A stretch of 9,805 bases of DNA from Alphaproteobacteria bacterium (GTDB taxonomy: Bacteria; Pseudomonadota; Alphaproteobacteria; Rickettsiales; JABSSG01), in contig JAHZKS010000014.1 in assembly GCA_022600235.1 (NCBI GenBank), forward strand, positions 1-9,805, written 5' to 3'. Within the stretch, counting starts at the first letter, position 1. Every line of letters begins with the position of its first letter. Shown here piece after piece: positions 1 to 5,543 of the stretch. The notes under the pieces are model-generated. The model ran no database searches. It worked only from the letters and a program-made list of their open reading frames with translations, and was not told the origin of the DNA. The position numbers were made by a program, and so were the translations under genes.

Positions 1-632
1 AATCTTTGGGGTTGTTGTCAGAGACGGAAGTTGAGCTTCCTGAAAGAGCGGTGCCAGTTTTTAGGGATGTATCTAGATGGAGTGATACTACTGCAATTGC
101 AGCATCATATGGTTATGGTATATCAATTTCTCCTTTGCATGTTTCAATGGCTGTTGGCGCTGTCGGTAATGGAGGAAAACTTTTTTCTCCTACTATATTG
201 AAAGATGCAGATAATGAATATAAACAGGTACTTAAAAAGAGTACCTCAGATAATATGAGAAGATTACTCAGAGCAGTGGTAAGATTTGGTTCAGGTAAGG
301 CCTCTGCAGAAGGTTTTTATGTGGGTGGAAAGAGTGGGACTGCTAATAAGCCAGTTAATGGTGTTTATAGTGATAAATTAAGAGTTTCTTCTTTTGCCTC
401 TATATTTCCATCAAATGATCCAAAGTATGTTATGTATGTTATGCTAGACGAACCTAAGAGTACAAAAGAAACATTTGGTTTTGCAACAGGGGGATGGGTG
501 GCAGCTCCTGCTACAGCAAGAATTATAAAACGTATAGCTACACTATTTGATATGGTGCCACAGACTAAGAATAAAGAAGCTATAGAAAATAGTTTGTTTG
601 TCGAGTATAATCCAAAATCTGTATCATCTTAA
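1..632 (+). CDS. ftsI: Penicillin-binding protein 3 / FtsI, C-terminal part (5' end outside window)
   Basis: This is the last 209 or so codons of a class B penicillin-binding protein, the septal peptidoglycan transpeptidase of the divisome, anchored in the inner membrane with its catalytic domain in the periplasm. The reading frame is open to the left edge (first whole codon at 3). Seen directly: the stretch LGLLSETEVELPERA near the start resembles the region before the active-site loop of alpha FtsI; ASYGYGISISPLH follows; the third penicillin-binding motif is K-S-G in GGKSGTA (codons at 330-338), a normal variant of KTG. The serine nucleophile (SxxK) and SxN motifs lie upstream of the window. 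Translation ends at TAA 630-632, and murE begins 4 nt later, the classical dcw order. FtsI rather than another class B PBP is inferred mainly from the murE neighbour. Confidence 0.9.
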   Translation, partial: SLGLLSETEVELPERAVPVFRDVSRWSDTTAIAASYGYGISISPLHVSMAVGAVGNGGKLFSPTILKDADNEYKQVLKKSTSDNMRRLLRAVVRFGSGKASAEGFYVGGKSGTANKPVNGVYSDKLRVSSFASIFPSNDPKYVMYVMLDEPKSTKETFGFATGGWVAAPATARIIKRIATLFDMVPQTKNKEAIENSLFVEYNPKSVSS

Positions 633-636
633 GAAT

Positions 637-2046
637 ATGAAAATAGAAAGGCTATCTAGTTATAAAAACATTACAGATGATTCTAAAAAGGTAGAATCTG
701 GTAGTATTTTTGTAGCTATTAAAGGATATTCTGCAGATGGACATGATTTTATATTGGATGCAATCTCTAATGGTGCTGCTTTAATAATTGCAGATAAAAG
801 ATATGTTAATTACAGTAAGTTGCCTAAAGATATTCACATAATTACTGTAGAAGATTCTAGGGCAGCATTCGCAGAAATTGCTTCACAGATGTATTCTTTA
901 CCAAAAAATATTATTGGTGTTACTGGAACTAACGGAAAAACATCAGTTACATATTTTTATAAGCAAATACTAGATTTAATAGGGGAACATGTCGCTTCTA
1001 TAGGTACTTTAGGAGTTGTATCAAACTCTAATTCTGATTACTTTAAAAAATTTGAAACCTTAACTACTCCTGGAATATCAAATCTTTATTATATATTAGA
1101 TCAGCTACATAAAAATAATGTTGAGAATGTCATTATAGAGTTATCAAGCCATGGCCTTCATCAGAGAAGGATGAAAGGAATTAAATTTAATATTGGTGCT
1201 TTCACAAGTTTTAGTCAAGATCACCTAGATTACCATAAAACCATGAAAGAGTATCTTGAAGCTAAAAAGTTGATGTTTTCAGAGATTCTTTCTCCTGGCT
1301 CAAAAGCTATTATAAATGCTGATATGGATGTATCTGCAGATGTTGTAAAACTATGTAAAGATAAGGAGCGCAAGGTTTTTACTTATGGAGATAAAGGTGA
1401 ATATATAAAGCTGTTATCTTTAAAGTTTAGTTGTGATGTTACTAAAGTCAGGTTTACCATTGGAGATGATGTCGTAGAGATTGATATACCAGTAATAGGT
1501 GTATTTCAGATACATAACATACTTTGCGCCTTAGCTTTGGCTATTCAATCTGGGTATGATAAAGATAAGTGCATTAAAGCATTGAGCAGTCTACATTCAG
1601 TGCCAGGCAGAATGGAGCTAGTGAAAGAGAATATAATAGTGGATTATGCTCATACAGATGATGCTCTATTAAAAGCAATGCTTGCTATTAAAGAAATAAT
1701 GAGCTCTGGAAAGCTTATTGTTTTATTTGGATGTGGTGGAGATAGGGATAAAAAGAAAAGAAAGCTTATGGGTGAAGTGGTAGATAAAATAGCTGATGTA
1801 GCTATTGTTACAGATGATAACCCTCGCACAGAAGATCCGGGTACGATTCGGAGAGAGATAATGAGGTATTGTAATAATGCAGTAGAAGTTGATGGGCGTG
1901 AAAATGCTATAAAAAAGGCTTTGGAATTGAAAGGAAAGGAAGATTTTCTCTTAATTGCAGGAAAAGGACATGAAGATTATCAAATAATAGGTGCAGAGAA
2001 GGTGCCGTTCGATGATGCTCAGATGGTGAGAGATTTCTTAAAATAG
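637..2046 (+). CDS. murE: UDP-N-acetylmuramoyl-L-alanyl-D-glutamate--2,6-diaminopimelate ligase (MurE)
   Basis: MurE is the cytoplasmic Mur ligase that adds meso-diaminopimelate to UDP-MurNAc-L-Ala-D-Glu using ATP. I chose ATG 637 (469 aa) over an in-frame TTG at 598. The family N-terminus (ITDDSKKVESGSIFVAIKG, about residues 12-30) follows ATG 637 directly, and the 598 start would overlap ftsI. Seen with this numbering: P-loop GVTGTNGKTS at 94-103; substrate-contact motif ELSSHGLHQRR near 168-178; QDHLDYH near 194; the likely carbamylated lysine in EAKKLMF near 210; and DNPRTEDP at 394-401. DNPR is the motif that selects meso-diaminopimelate rather than lysine. The length is typical. No strong Shine-Dalgarno is visible, so translation is probably coupled to ftsI, 4 nt upstream. 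The stop codon lies 1 nt from the stop of the convergent sspB. Confidence 0.96.
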   Translation: MKIERLSSYKNITDDSKKVESGSIFVAIKGYSADGHDFILDAISNGAALIIADKRYVNYSKLPKDIHIITVEDSRAAFAEIASQMYSLPKNIIGVTGTNGKTSVTYFYKQILDLIGEHVASIGTLGVVSNSNSDYFKKFETLTTPGISNLYYILDQLHKNNVENVIIELSSHGLHQRRMKGIKFNIGAFTSFSQDHLDYHKTMKEYLEAKKLMFSEILSPGSKAIINADMDVSADVVKLCKDKERKVFTYGDKGEYIKLLSLKFSCDVTKVRFTIGDDVVEIDIPVIGVFQIHNILCALALAIQSGYDKDKCIKALSSLHSVPGRMELVKENIIVDYAHTDDALLKAMLAIKEIMSSGKLIVLFGCGGDRDKKKRKLMGEVVDKIADVAIVTDDNPRTEDPGTIRREIMRYCNNAVEVDGRENAIKKALELKGKEDFLLIAGKGHEDYQIIGAEKVPFDDAQMVRDFLK

Positions 2047-2047
2047 A

Positions 2048-2500
2048 CTATTTTTTTCTAAATTTATCTAAAACTACAACGTTATCTGATTCTTGTATGG
2101 TTGTTACTTTAGGTTTTGTTTTCTTTTTAGAATGTATTTTATTATCTTTCTTATCTCTGAAATTTAACCCAAATTTTACACTAGGGTCTGCAAATGATGT
2201 AATAGAAGAGTATGGTATCTCAAGCTCTTCATCTATTCCATCAAATTGTAAAGTGACTTTAAATGATAAGTTTTTTGCTTCGAAATGTTTAAATTGGTAT
2301 TGTATAACAATGGTCATTTCTTCTGGATATCTTTCTAGTAATCTACGAGAAAGTTTTACTTCAGGATCTGACGTTAAGAAAGATATATAGAAATAATGAT
2401 CACCAGGTATTTGATCATTTTTAATATGACGCAAAGCTTTTTTTATCATATTCCAGCGTAATTCATCTACAAGTGAATCATAATCTATTACTCTGACCAT
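2048..2500 (-). CDS. sspB: ClpXP adaptor SspB, alphaproteobacterial type
   Basis: SspB binds ssrA-tagged polypeptides and tethers them to ClpX for degradation by ClpXP in the cytoplasm. The 150-aa product matches the alpha-type family along its length: N-terminal DYDSLVDELRWNMIKKAL helix, GDHYFYISFLT (33-43), LSRRLLERYPEEMTIVIQYQF (50-70), and DPSVKFGLNF (105-114). A charged low-complexity linker (about 116-138) follows, then a C-terminal VVVLDKFRKK (141-150), which fits the short ClpX-docking tail of SspB proteins. The gene starts about 30 nt after the coding piece of tmRNA on the same strand, with no clear terminator between, so co-transcription is plausible. The start is ATG 2500-2498. The purine-rich AGAAGGA abuts the start codon with no spacer, and no better in-frame start is seen. 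Confidence 0.92.
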   Translation of the reverse strand: MVRVIDYDSLVDELRWNMIKKALRHIKNDQIPGDHYFYISFLTSDPEVKLSRRLLERYPEEMTIVIQYQFKHFEAKNLSFKVTLQFDGIDEELEIPYSSITSFADPSVKFGLNFRDKKDNKIHSKKKTKPKVTTIQESDNVVVLDKFRKK

Positions 2501-2529
2501 TCCTTCTTTTAAACCTGTTTTATTAAATT

Positions 2530-2723
2530 TCGTAAGTGGCAGGCTTCTGTTGCCCGGTGCCTGCCAGACCGCGTATTAGCCTAGCGATTAAGCAGCAGCT
2601 AATACAGGTTGTCTATTGTCGTTTGCATTTATTGCAATTTGATCCTTCGCTATAAATAGCCAGCGGTGTCATACTGGGTAAAAATTATTTCTTTATTATG
2701 CGTGTCGAATCTATGTCGCCCCC
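2530..2723 (-). ncRNA. ssrA: tmRNA coding piece (5' half with the tag reading frame)
   Basis: The mature 5' end is expected at G2723, giving GGGGGCGACAUAGAUUCGAC. Seen features in order: a hairpin GCUA-UUUA-UAGC (2660-2649) in the first pseudoknot region; the tag frame (2626-2588); a perfect 8-bp helix GUAUUAGC/GCUAAUAC (2605-2598 with 2580-2573) that encloses the tag stop codon, matching helix 5 of tmRNA; and a distal H-type pseudoknot. In that pseudoknot UCUG just before GGCAGGC can pair with CAGA in the loop, while GGCAGGC (2565-2559) pairs with GCCUGCC (2544-2538). The 3' end is not defined by sequence; about 2530 is an estimate. Confidence 0.88.
2588..2626 (-). other. ssrA: tmRNA proteolysis-tag reading frame (ANDNRQPVLAAA, stop)
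   Basis: Reading from the resume codon GCA (2626-2624) through TAA (2590-2588) gives ANDNRQPVLAAA. With the alanine carried by charged tmRNA, the added tag would be AANDNRQPVLAAA. The AANDN start is the usual alphaproteobacterial beginning and is the part recognised by alpha-type SspB. The non-polar alanine end is the ClpX/ClpA degron. The tag is shorter than the roughly 14-residue Caulobacter tag as I recall it, and its middle (RQPV) has no acidic residue. Confidence 0.9.
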
Positions 2724-2734
2724 ATTATTTTTAA
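2724..2734 (-). other. Intervening segment removed from pre-tmRNA
   Basis: Only 11 nt (UUAAAAAUAAU on the transcript) separate the CCA end of the acceptor piece from the 5' end of the coding piece. With flanking bases it forms CCAUUA-AAAA-UAAUGG, which stacks on the acceptor stem and makes one unbroken precursor hairpin. Cleavage on both sides, by RNase P at the 5' G and a 3' nuclease at CCA, is inferred from how tRNA-like ends are matured. Confidence 0.75.
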
Positions 2735-2820
2735 TGGTGGAGGCGCCGGGTACTGCCCCCGGGTCCACTACATCTATTCCAAATAACCATTTATCACCAT
2801 AGGCTTTACAAGTAAAGCCA
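2735..2820 (-). ncRNA. ssrA: tmRNA acceptor piece (3' tRNA-like half, encoded first)
   Basis: This segment becomes the 3' half of the tRNA-like domain. It begins at a perfect 7-bp hairpin, GGCUUUA-CUUG-UAAAGCC (2819-2802), placed where transcription from the TATAAT box would start. A strand follows that can pair with the coding piece (AUGUAGUG, 2773-2766, against ACACGCAU, 2705-2698, imperfect). Next comes the T-arm, stem CCGGG/CCCGG with 7-nt loop GGCAGUA, then acceptor strand CGCCUCC, A and CCA ending at 2735. The loop departs from the usual UUCRANY; to my recollection this is characteristic of alphaproteobacterial tmRNA. The CCA is encoded. About 86 nt long. Confidence 0.9.
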
Positions 2821-2825
2821 ACGCC

Positions 2826-2854
2826 ATTATATATATAAAATCTGAAATTTTAAA
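2826..2854 (-). promoter_or_regulatory. Probable sigma-70 promoter of ssrA(-sspB)
   Basis: On the minus strand a perfect TATAAT (2831-2826) lies 17 nt downstream of TTTAAA (2854-2849, 4 of 6 to the -35 consensus). The start site would fall about 7 nt downstream, near 2819, where the acceptor-piece hairpin begins. That agreement supports both the promoter and the 5' end of the RNA. It may also serve sspB. Confidence 0.65.
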
Positions 2855-2876
2855 GTATTTTGATCTAAAAAAGTAC

Positions 2877-2905
2877 TTCACACTGGAAGAAGAATAAACT
2901 AGTAT
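2877..2905 (+). promoter_or_regulatory. Possible sigma-70 promoter of thyX
   Basis: TTCACA (2877-2882, 5 of 6 to the -35 consensus) is followed after 17 nt by TAGTAT (2900-2905, 4 of 6). Transcription would start near 2912, giving a leader of about 30 nt before thyX. It sits back to back with the ssrA promoter. In such AT-rich DNA chance matches are common. Confidence 0.4.
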
Positions 2906-2941
2906 TTCTATATATACTAATTTCCTAAAGAGAGAATCGAT

Positions 2942-3862
2942 ATGCCTAAGGATGATACGCTAGAAGATACAGTGCTAGAAAATATATCACAAACCCACAG
3001 AGATATTTCACCAGCATTAGAAGAAATACTACATAAACCAATAAAAATATTAGATCACGGATTTATTAGGGTCATTGATTACATGGGTAATGACTCATCT
3101 ATCGTACAAGCAGCTAGAGTATCTTATGGTTCTGGTACTAAAAAAGTGAACCAAGATAAGGGGTTAATAAGTTATTTGATGAGGCATTATCATAATACTC
3201 CGTTTGAAATGTGTGATATTAAATTTCATATTAAACTTCCTATATTTATTGCAAGGCAATGGATTAGACATAGGACTGCTAGTGTGAATGAATATTCAGC
3301 TAGATACTCCATTCTTGGTAAAGATTTTTATATGCCTGAAAAAGATCAAATGGCTGTACAGTCTAAAACCAATATGCAGGGTAGGGGAGATTTACTTTCG
3401 CCTGAGCAAGCAGAAAAGGTATCTGCGCTTTTAAGAGAAGACTCAGAAAGATGTTATAAGCATTATGAGGAAATGCTCAATGAAGATGCAGAAGGTAATA
3501 CTGTAAATGAAGATAATCCAAAATTTGCTAGAGAATTAGCAAGAATGAATCTTACTATGAATTATTATACCGAATGGTATTGGAAAATTAATCTACATAA
3601 CTTGCTTAACTTCATCCGTTTAAGAGCTGATAATCATGCTCAATACGAGATTAGGGTATATGCTCAGGCTATGTTAGACATAGTAAAGAGATGGGTTCCA
3701 TTTACTTACGAAGCATTTGATGAGCATCGTATGAATGGCTCAAATATTTCACGTAAAGGTATGGAAGTAGTAAAGCAAATGATTGCTGGCAAGGAAGTTA
3801 CTCAAGAAGAGAGTGGCATGACAAAAAGAGAATGGAATGAATTGATGAATACGCTTGGTTAA
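2942..3862 (+). CDS. thyX: Flavin-dependent thymidylate synthase ThyX
   Basis: ThyX makes dTMP from dUMP with methylene-tetrahydrofolate and reduced FAD, replacing ThyA; it acts as a cytoplasmic tetramer. The 306-aa product shows the signature RHRTASVNEYSAR at 109-121 (family RHRxxSxNExSxR). It also has the upstream RQW (105-107) and the C-terminal block NLLNFIRLRADNHAQYEIR (220-238), whose arginine and polar residues bind dUMP. The N-terminal part, with ISPALEEILHKPIKILDHG at 22-40, is typical of the longer alphaproteobacterial ThyX, which supports ATG 2942. A weak purine-rich AAAGAGAG precedes the start by about 7 nt. The gene is divergent from ssrA, and its TAA is shared base for base with the stop of the convergent iron-permease gene. 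Confidence 0.96.
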   Translation: MPKDDTLEDTVLENISQTHRDISPALEEILHKPIKILDHGFIRVIDYMGNDSSIVQAARVSYGSGTKKVNQDKGLISYLMRHYHNTPFEMCDIKFHIKLPIFIARQWIRHRTASVNEYSARYSILGKDFYMPEKDQMAVQSKTNMQGRGDLLSPEQAEKVSALLREDSERCYKHYEEMLNEDAEGNTVNEDNPKFARELARMNLTMNYYTEWYWKINLHNLLNFIRLRADNHAQYEIRVYAQAMLDIVKRWVPFTYEAFDEHRMNGSNISRKGMEVVKQMIAGKEVTQEESGMTKREWNELMNTLG

Positions 3863-4674
3863 TTCAAAGCTTTAGAATTTTGACTATTATTTCTCTTTTT
3901 AGATAATAAATATATTATTCCCAGTGTTGCTCCATAGAACGATATTTCCAGCGCTGTAGGGTTATCTATATAGCCTGTGAAAGTATTTAGTACGCTTCCC
4001 AAGAAGCTATTCTGAGAAATCAGCCAAGAGCTATTCCATAATGGATTTTGATATATAGGGATTATTTCGCTCGAAGCAAGCAGATTAGCCGCTTGTGATG
4101 CCATTCCAGCTGCTATTAAGGAAAGCATTATAGATGTGACCTTGAATAAGTATTTGCCAGATATGCTAATTATTCCTCTATATAGGAATATTCCAGTTAT
4201 AATTGCAGTGATTGATCCTAGGATTCCTCCTATAAATAGTGAATAGGCGCTATCATTTGAAGCGGTTATAATTCCATAGCTAAACATTACGATCTCAGAG
4301 CCTTCTCTTAAAATTGCCATAGCTGTGATTATGCTTATAGAGAACAGAGAGATATTATCTGAATCTATGCAGTTTGAGAGTTTAGATTTAGTATCACGAT
4401 GGGCGTTTTGCATCCAAACTACAGTCCATATTATCATAGAAGCTGAAATTAAAAGTATGGTAGCATTAGATATTTCTTGGCCGTATCCGTCAAAAGATTC
4501 AAATATATAATTGGCACAAGCAGCAATTATTATAGACCCAAAGATACCTGCTACTATACCTGAATTAATATATAAAAATCTGTTTTTTACTCCTTCAGTG
4601 GCTGCAGATATGATGCCAAGAAGAAGTGATACCTCTAATATTTCTCTAAAAAATATAATAAATAATTTAAGCAT
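3859..4674 (-). CDS. FTR1-family iron permease
   Basis: This 271-aa polytopic membrane protein belongs to the FTR1/EfeU family of high-affinity iron permeases in the inner membrane. Both REXXE iron-transport motifs are visible: REILE at 10-14 in the first membrane segment and REGSE at 123-127 in the fourth. Hydrophobic segments lie near 3-24, 37-57, 71-88, 110-134, 144-165, 178-199 and 242-258, giving the expected seven. GYIDNPTALEISFYG near 234-248 matches the family's last segment. The length is normal for a short bacterial FTR1 without an extra periplasmic domain. It starts 5 nt after the cupredoxin-like gene, so the two are probably co-translated; no Shine-Dalgarno is evident. No EfeB peroxidase or full EfeO is present in the window. 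The iron substrate is inferred from the family. Confidence 0.9.
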   Translation of the reverse strand: MLKLFIIFFREILEVSLLLGIISAATEGVKNRFLYINSGIVAGIFGSIIIAACANYIFESFDGYGQEISNATILLISASMIIWTVVWMQNAHRDTKSKLSNCIDSDNISLFSISIITAMAILREGSEIVMFSYGIITASNDSAYSLFIGGILGSITAIITGIFLYRGIISISGKYLFKVTSIMLSLIAAGMASQAANLLASSEIIPIYQNPLWNSSWLISQNSFLGSVLNTFTGYIDNPTALEISFYGATLGIIYLLSKKRNNSQNSKALN

Positions 4675-4679
4675 ACTAT

Positions 4680-5015
4680 CTATTTTATTATTAACTTACC
4701 TTGAGCTGTTTCTGGATTGAACTCTCCAAAAAACTTGTATTCTCCTGGTTTTAATGGTCCTACGGTCACAACTATTTTTCTGTTGCCAGCTACTATCTTC
4801 TCGCGCTTTAAGTCAAAGCTTTCAAATTCTTCTATTGTTTTATCCTTGTTGAAAATCTTCAGTTTTATTACTTTATCTTTTGTTGTTTCTATAATATTTG
4901 GATAAAATTTATGATCTCTAATTTCTATTTCATGTATTTCTTTTTCATATGCTATCGCTGGGATAGTGATCATAAGAGAGCATATTGATAAAAAAATATT
5001 AATTCTTCTTCTCAT
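4680..5015 (-). CDS. Exported small cupredoxin-fold protein, partner of the FTR1 permease
   Basis: The 111-aa protein has a positively charged N-terminus (MRRR), a hydrophobic stretch and a likely signal-peptidase site after AIA near residue 22, so it should be periplasmic. The rest is a single cupredoxin-like beta domain. KFYPNIIE (36-43) and the C-terminal block VGPLKPGEYKFFGEFNPETAQG (85-106) match the domain often found with FTR1 permeases and at the N-terminus of EfeO. The mature part contains no cysteine or methionine and only two histidines (28, 35), so a type 1 copper site cannot form. Acidic residues (EEFES at 62-66, GEFNPE at 97-102) could instead bind iron. Feeding iron to the permease is inferred from gene order. 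The purines GAAGAA directly precede ATG. Confidence 0.8.
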   Translation of the reverse strand: MRRRINIFLSICSLMITIPAIAYEKEIHEIEIRDHKFYPNIIETTKDKVIKLKIFNKDKTIEEFESFDLKREKIVAGNRKIVVTVGPLKPGEYKFFGEFNPETAQGKLIIK

Positions 5016-5045
5016 TTCTTCAATGAAATTCGTTTTGTAGCTTGG

Positions 5046-5074
5046 AGTATTGATGAAAATATAGAATTAATCAA
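5046..5074 (-). promoter_or_regulatory. Weak possible promoter for the iron-uptake pair
   Basis: On the minus strand TTGATT (5074-5069) and AATACT (5051-5046) are spaced by 17 nt at the holC stop codon, each matching 4 of 6 consensus bases. A start near 5039 would give a leader of about 24 nt before the cupredoxin gene. No Fur-box-like palindrome was recognised nearby. Chance occurrence is quite possible. Confidence 0.22.
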
Positions 5075-5543
5075 GCATTTTTCTAGAATCAGCATTGACC
5101 CACTTACCAGCTTTATCGAGAGTCCAGAGTTTGGTGTTGTAATCTTTGCTCGTATAAGACTGATACAAATTATAGAATTGAGATACATTAGAGTCATCTT
5201 TATTCCCGTATACCATGTAAATATGGTTCTTAAAGTTTGTGTTTGAATTTATATTTTGATTATTCAGTATTACCACCACCTCAGGGTTATTTGATAGTTC
5301 ATCTATAGATGTAGATACTAGAACTGGTTGAATAGATTTATTGTCTTCCTCTGTGCTTCCATGTGGTATAAATTTCTTAGTAGAAAAACTCCATAGAACA
5401 TCATTAATCTCTCTCATTTGCTGATCATCTTTACAAACGATAAGACAACGCACATTTGTATTATAGATTTTAAATACAAGATGAGGTAGTGCCTTTTCTA
5501 CAGGAGTAGAGGTTAGGTGGTAAAAGGAAACTTCTTTCTTCAT
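5067..5543 (-). CDS. holC: DNA polymerase III chi subunit (HolC)
   Basis: HolC (chi) is part of the clamp-loader complex of the replicative polymerase and links it to single-stranded-DNA-binding protein. The 158-aa sequence has the family landmarks: FYHLTSTPVEKALPHLVFKIY at 7-27, VRCLIVCKDDQQMREIND at 31-48, LWSFSTKKFIPHG at 50-62, then QPVLVS near 72-77 and a C-terminal GKWV near 146-149. It is slightly longer than the E. coli protein, with a sequence-poor middle (NNQNINSNTNF). Its ATG overlaps the pepA stop as ATGA (5543-5540), indicating translational coupling; pepA-holC is a conserved pair in many proteobacteria, which strengthens the call. The cupredoxin gene begins 51 nt downstream. Confidence 0.88.
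   Translation of the reverse strand: MKKEVSFYHLTSTPVEKALPHLVFKIYNTNVRCLIVCKDDQQMREINDVLWSFSTKKFIPHGSTEEDNKSIQPVLVSTSIDELSNNPEVVVILNNQNINSNTNFKNHIYMVYGNKDDSNVSQFYNLYQSYTSKDYNTKLWTLDKAGKWVNADSRKMLD

Larger units (their letters stand above)
2530..2820 (-). ncRNA. ssrA: Transfer-messenger RNA gene, permuted two-piece form (whole locus)
   Basis: tmRNA, charged with alanine and bound by SmpB, rescues ribosomes stalled on broken mRNA and tags the product for proteolysis. On the minus strand the order is permuted as in Alphaproteobacteria: acceptor piece (about 2820-2735), 11-nt intervening segment (2734-2724), coding piece (2723 to about 2530). The acceptor stem pairs GGGGGCG (2723-2717) with CGCCUCC (2745-2739, one G-U pair), followed by A and CCA. 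The tRNA-like domain carries GAUUCGAC in the D-loop position and a CCGGG/CCCGG T-arm. The coding piece has a 12-codon tag frame, an 8-bp helix around its stop, and a GC-rich pseudoknot. The region is much richer in G+C than its surroundings. Exact outer ends are estimated. Confidence 0.93.

Noticed and set aside
598..636. TTG start giving MurE 13 extra residues
   Set aside because: It overlaps the ftsI end, and the extra residues do not match the family; the conserved N-terminus follows ATG 637.
2097..2390. 97-codon plus-strand frame antisense to sspB
   Set aside because: The opposite strand encodes a clear SspB; this frame has no recognisable domain and reads as antisense of it.
2538..2565. 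GC-rich stem GGCAGGC/GCCUGCC as an intrinsic terminator of ssrA
   Set aside because: It is followed by ACUUACGAAAUUU, not a U-run, and fits better as a tmRNA pseudoknot stem.
2520..2820. GC-rich block as RNase P RNA, 6S RNA or a riboswitch
   Set aside because: The acceptor stem with CCA, GAUUCGAC, tag frame and permuted order identify tmRNA specifically.
5012..5197. 61-codon minus-strand frame overlapping the end of holC and joining the cupredoxin gene as ATGA
   Set aside because: It lies mostly within holC in another frame and has no family features; the ATGA junction is probably accidental.
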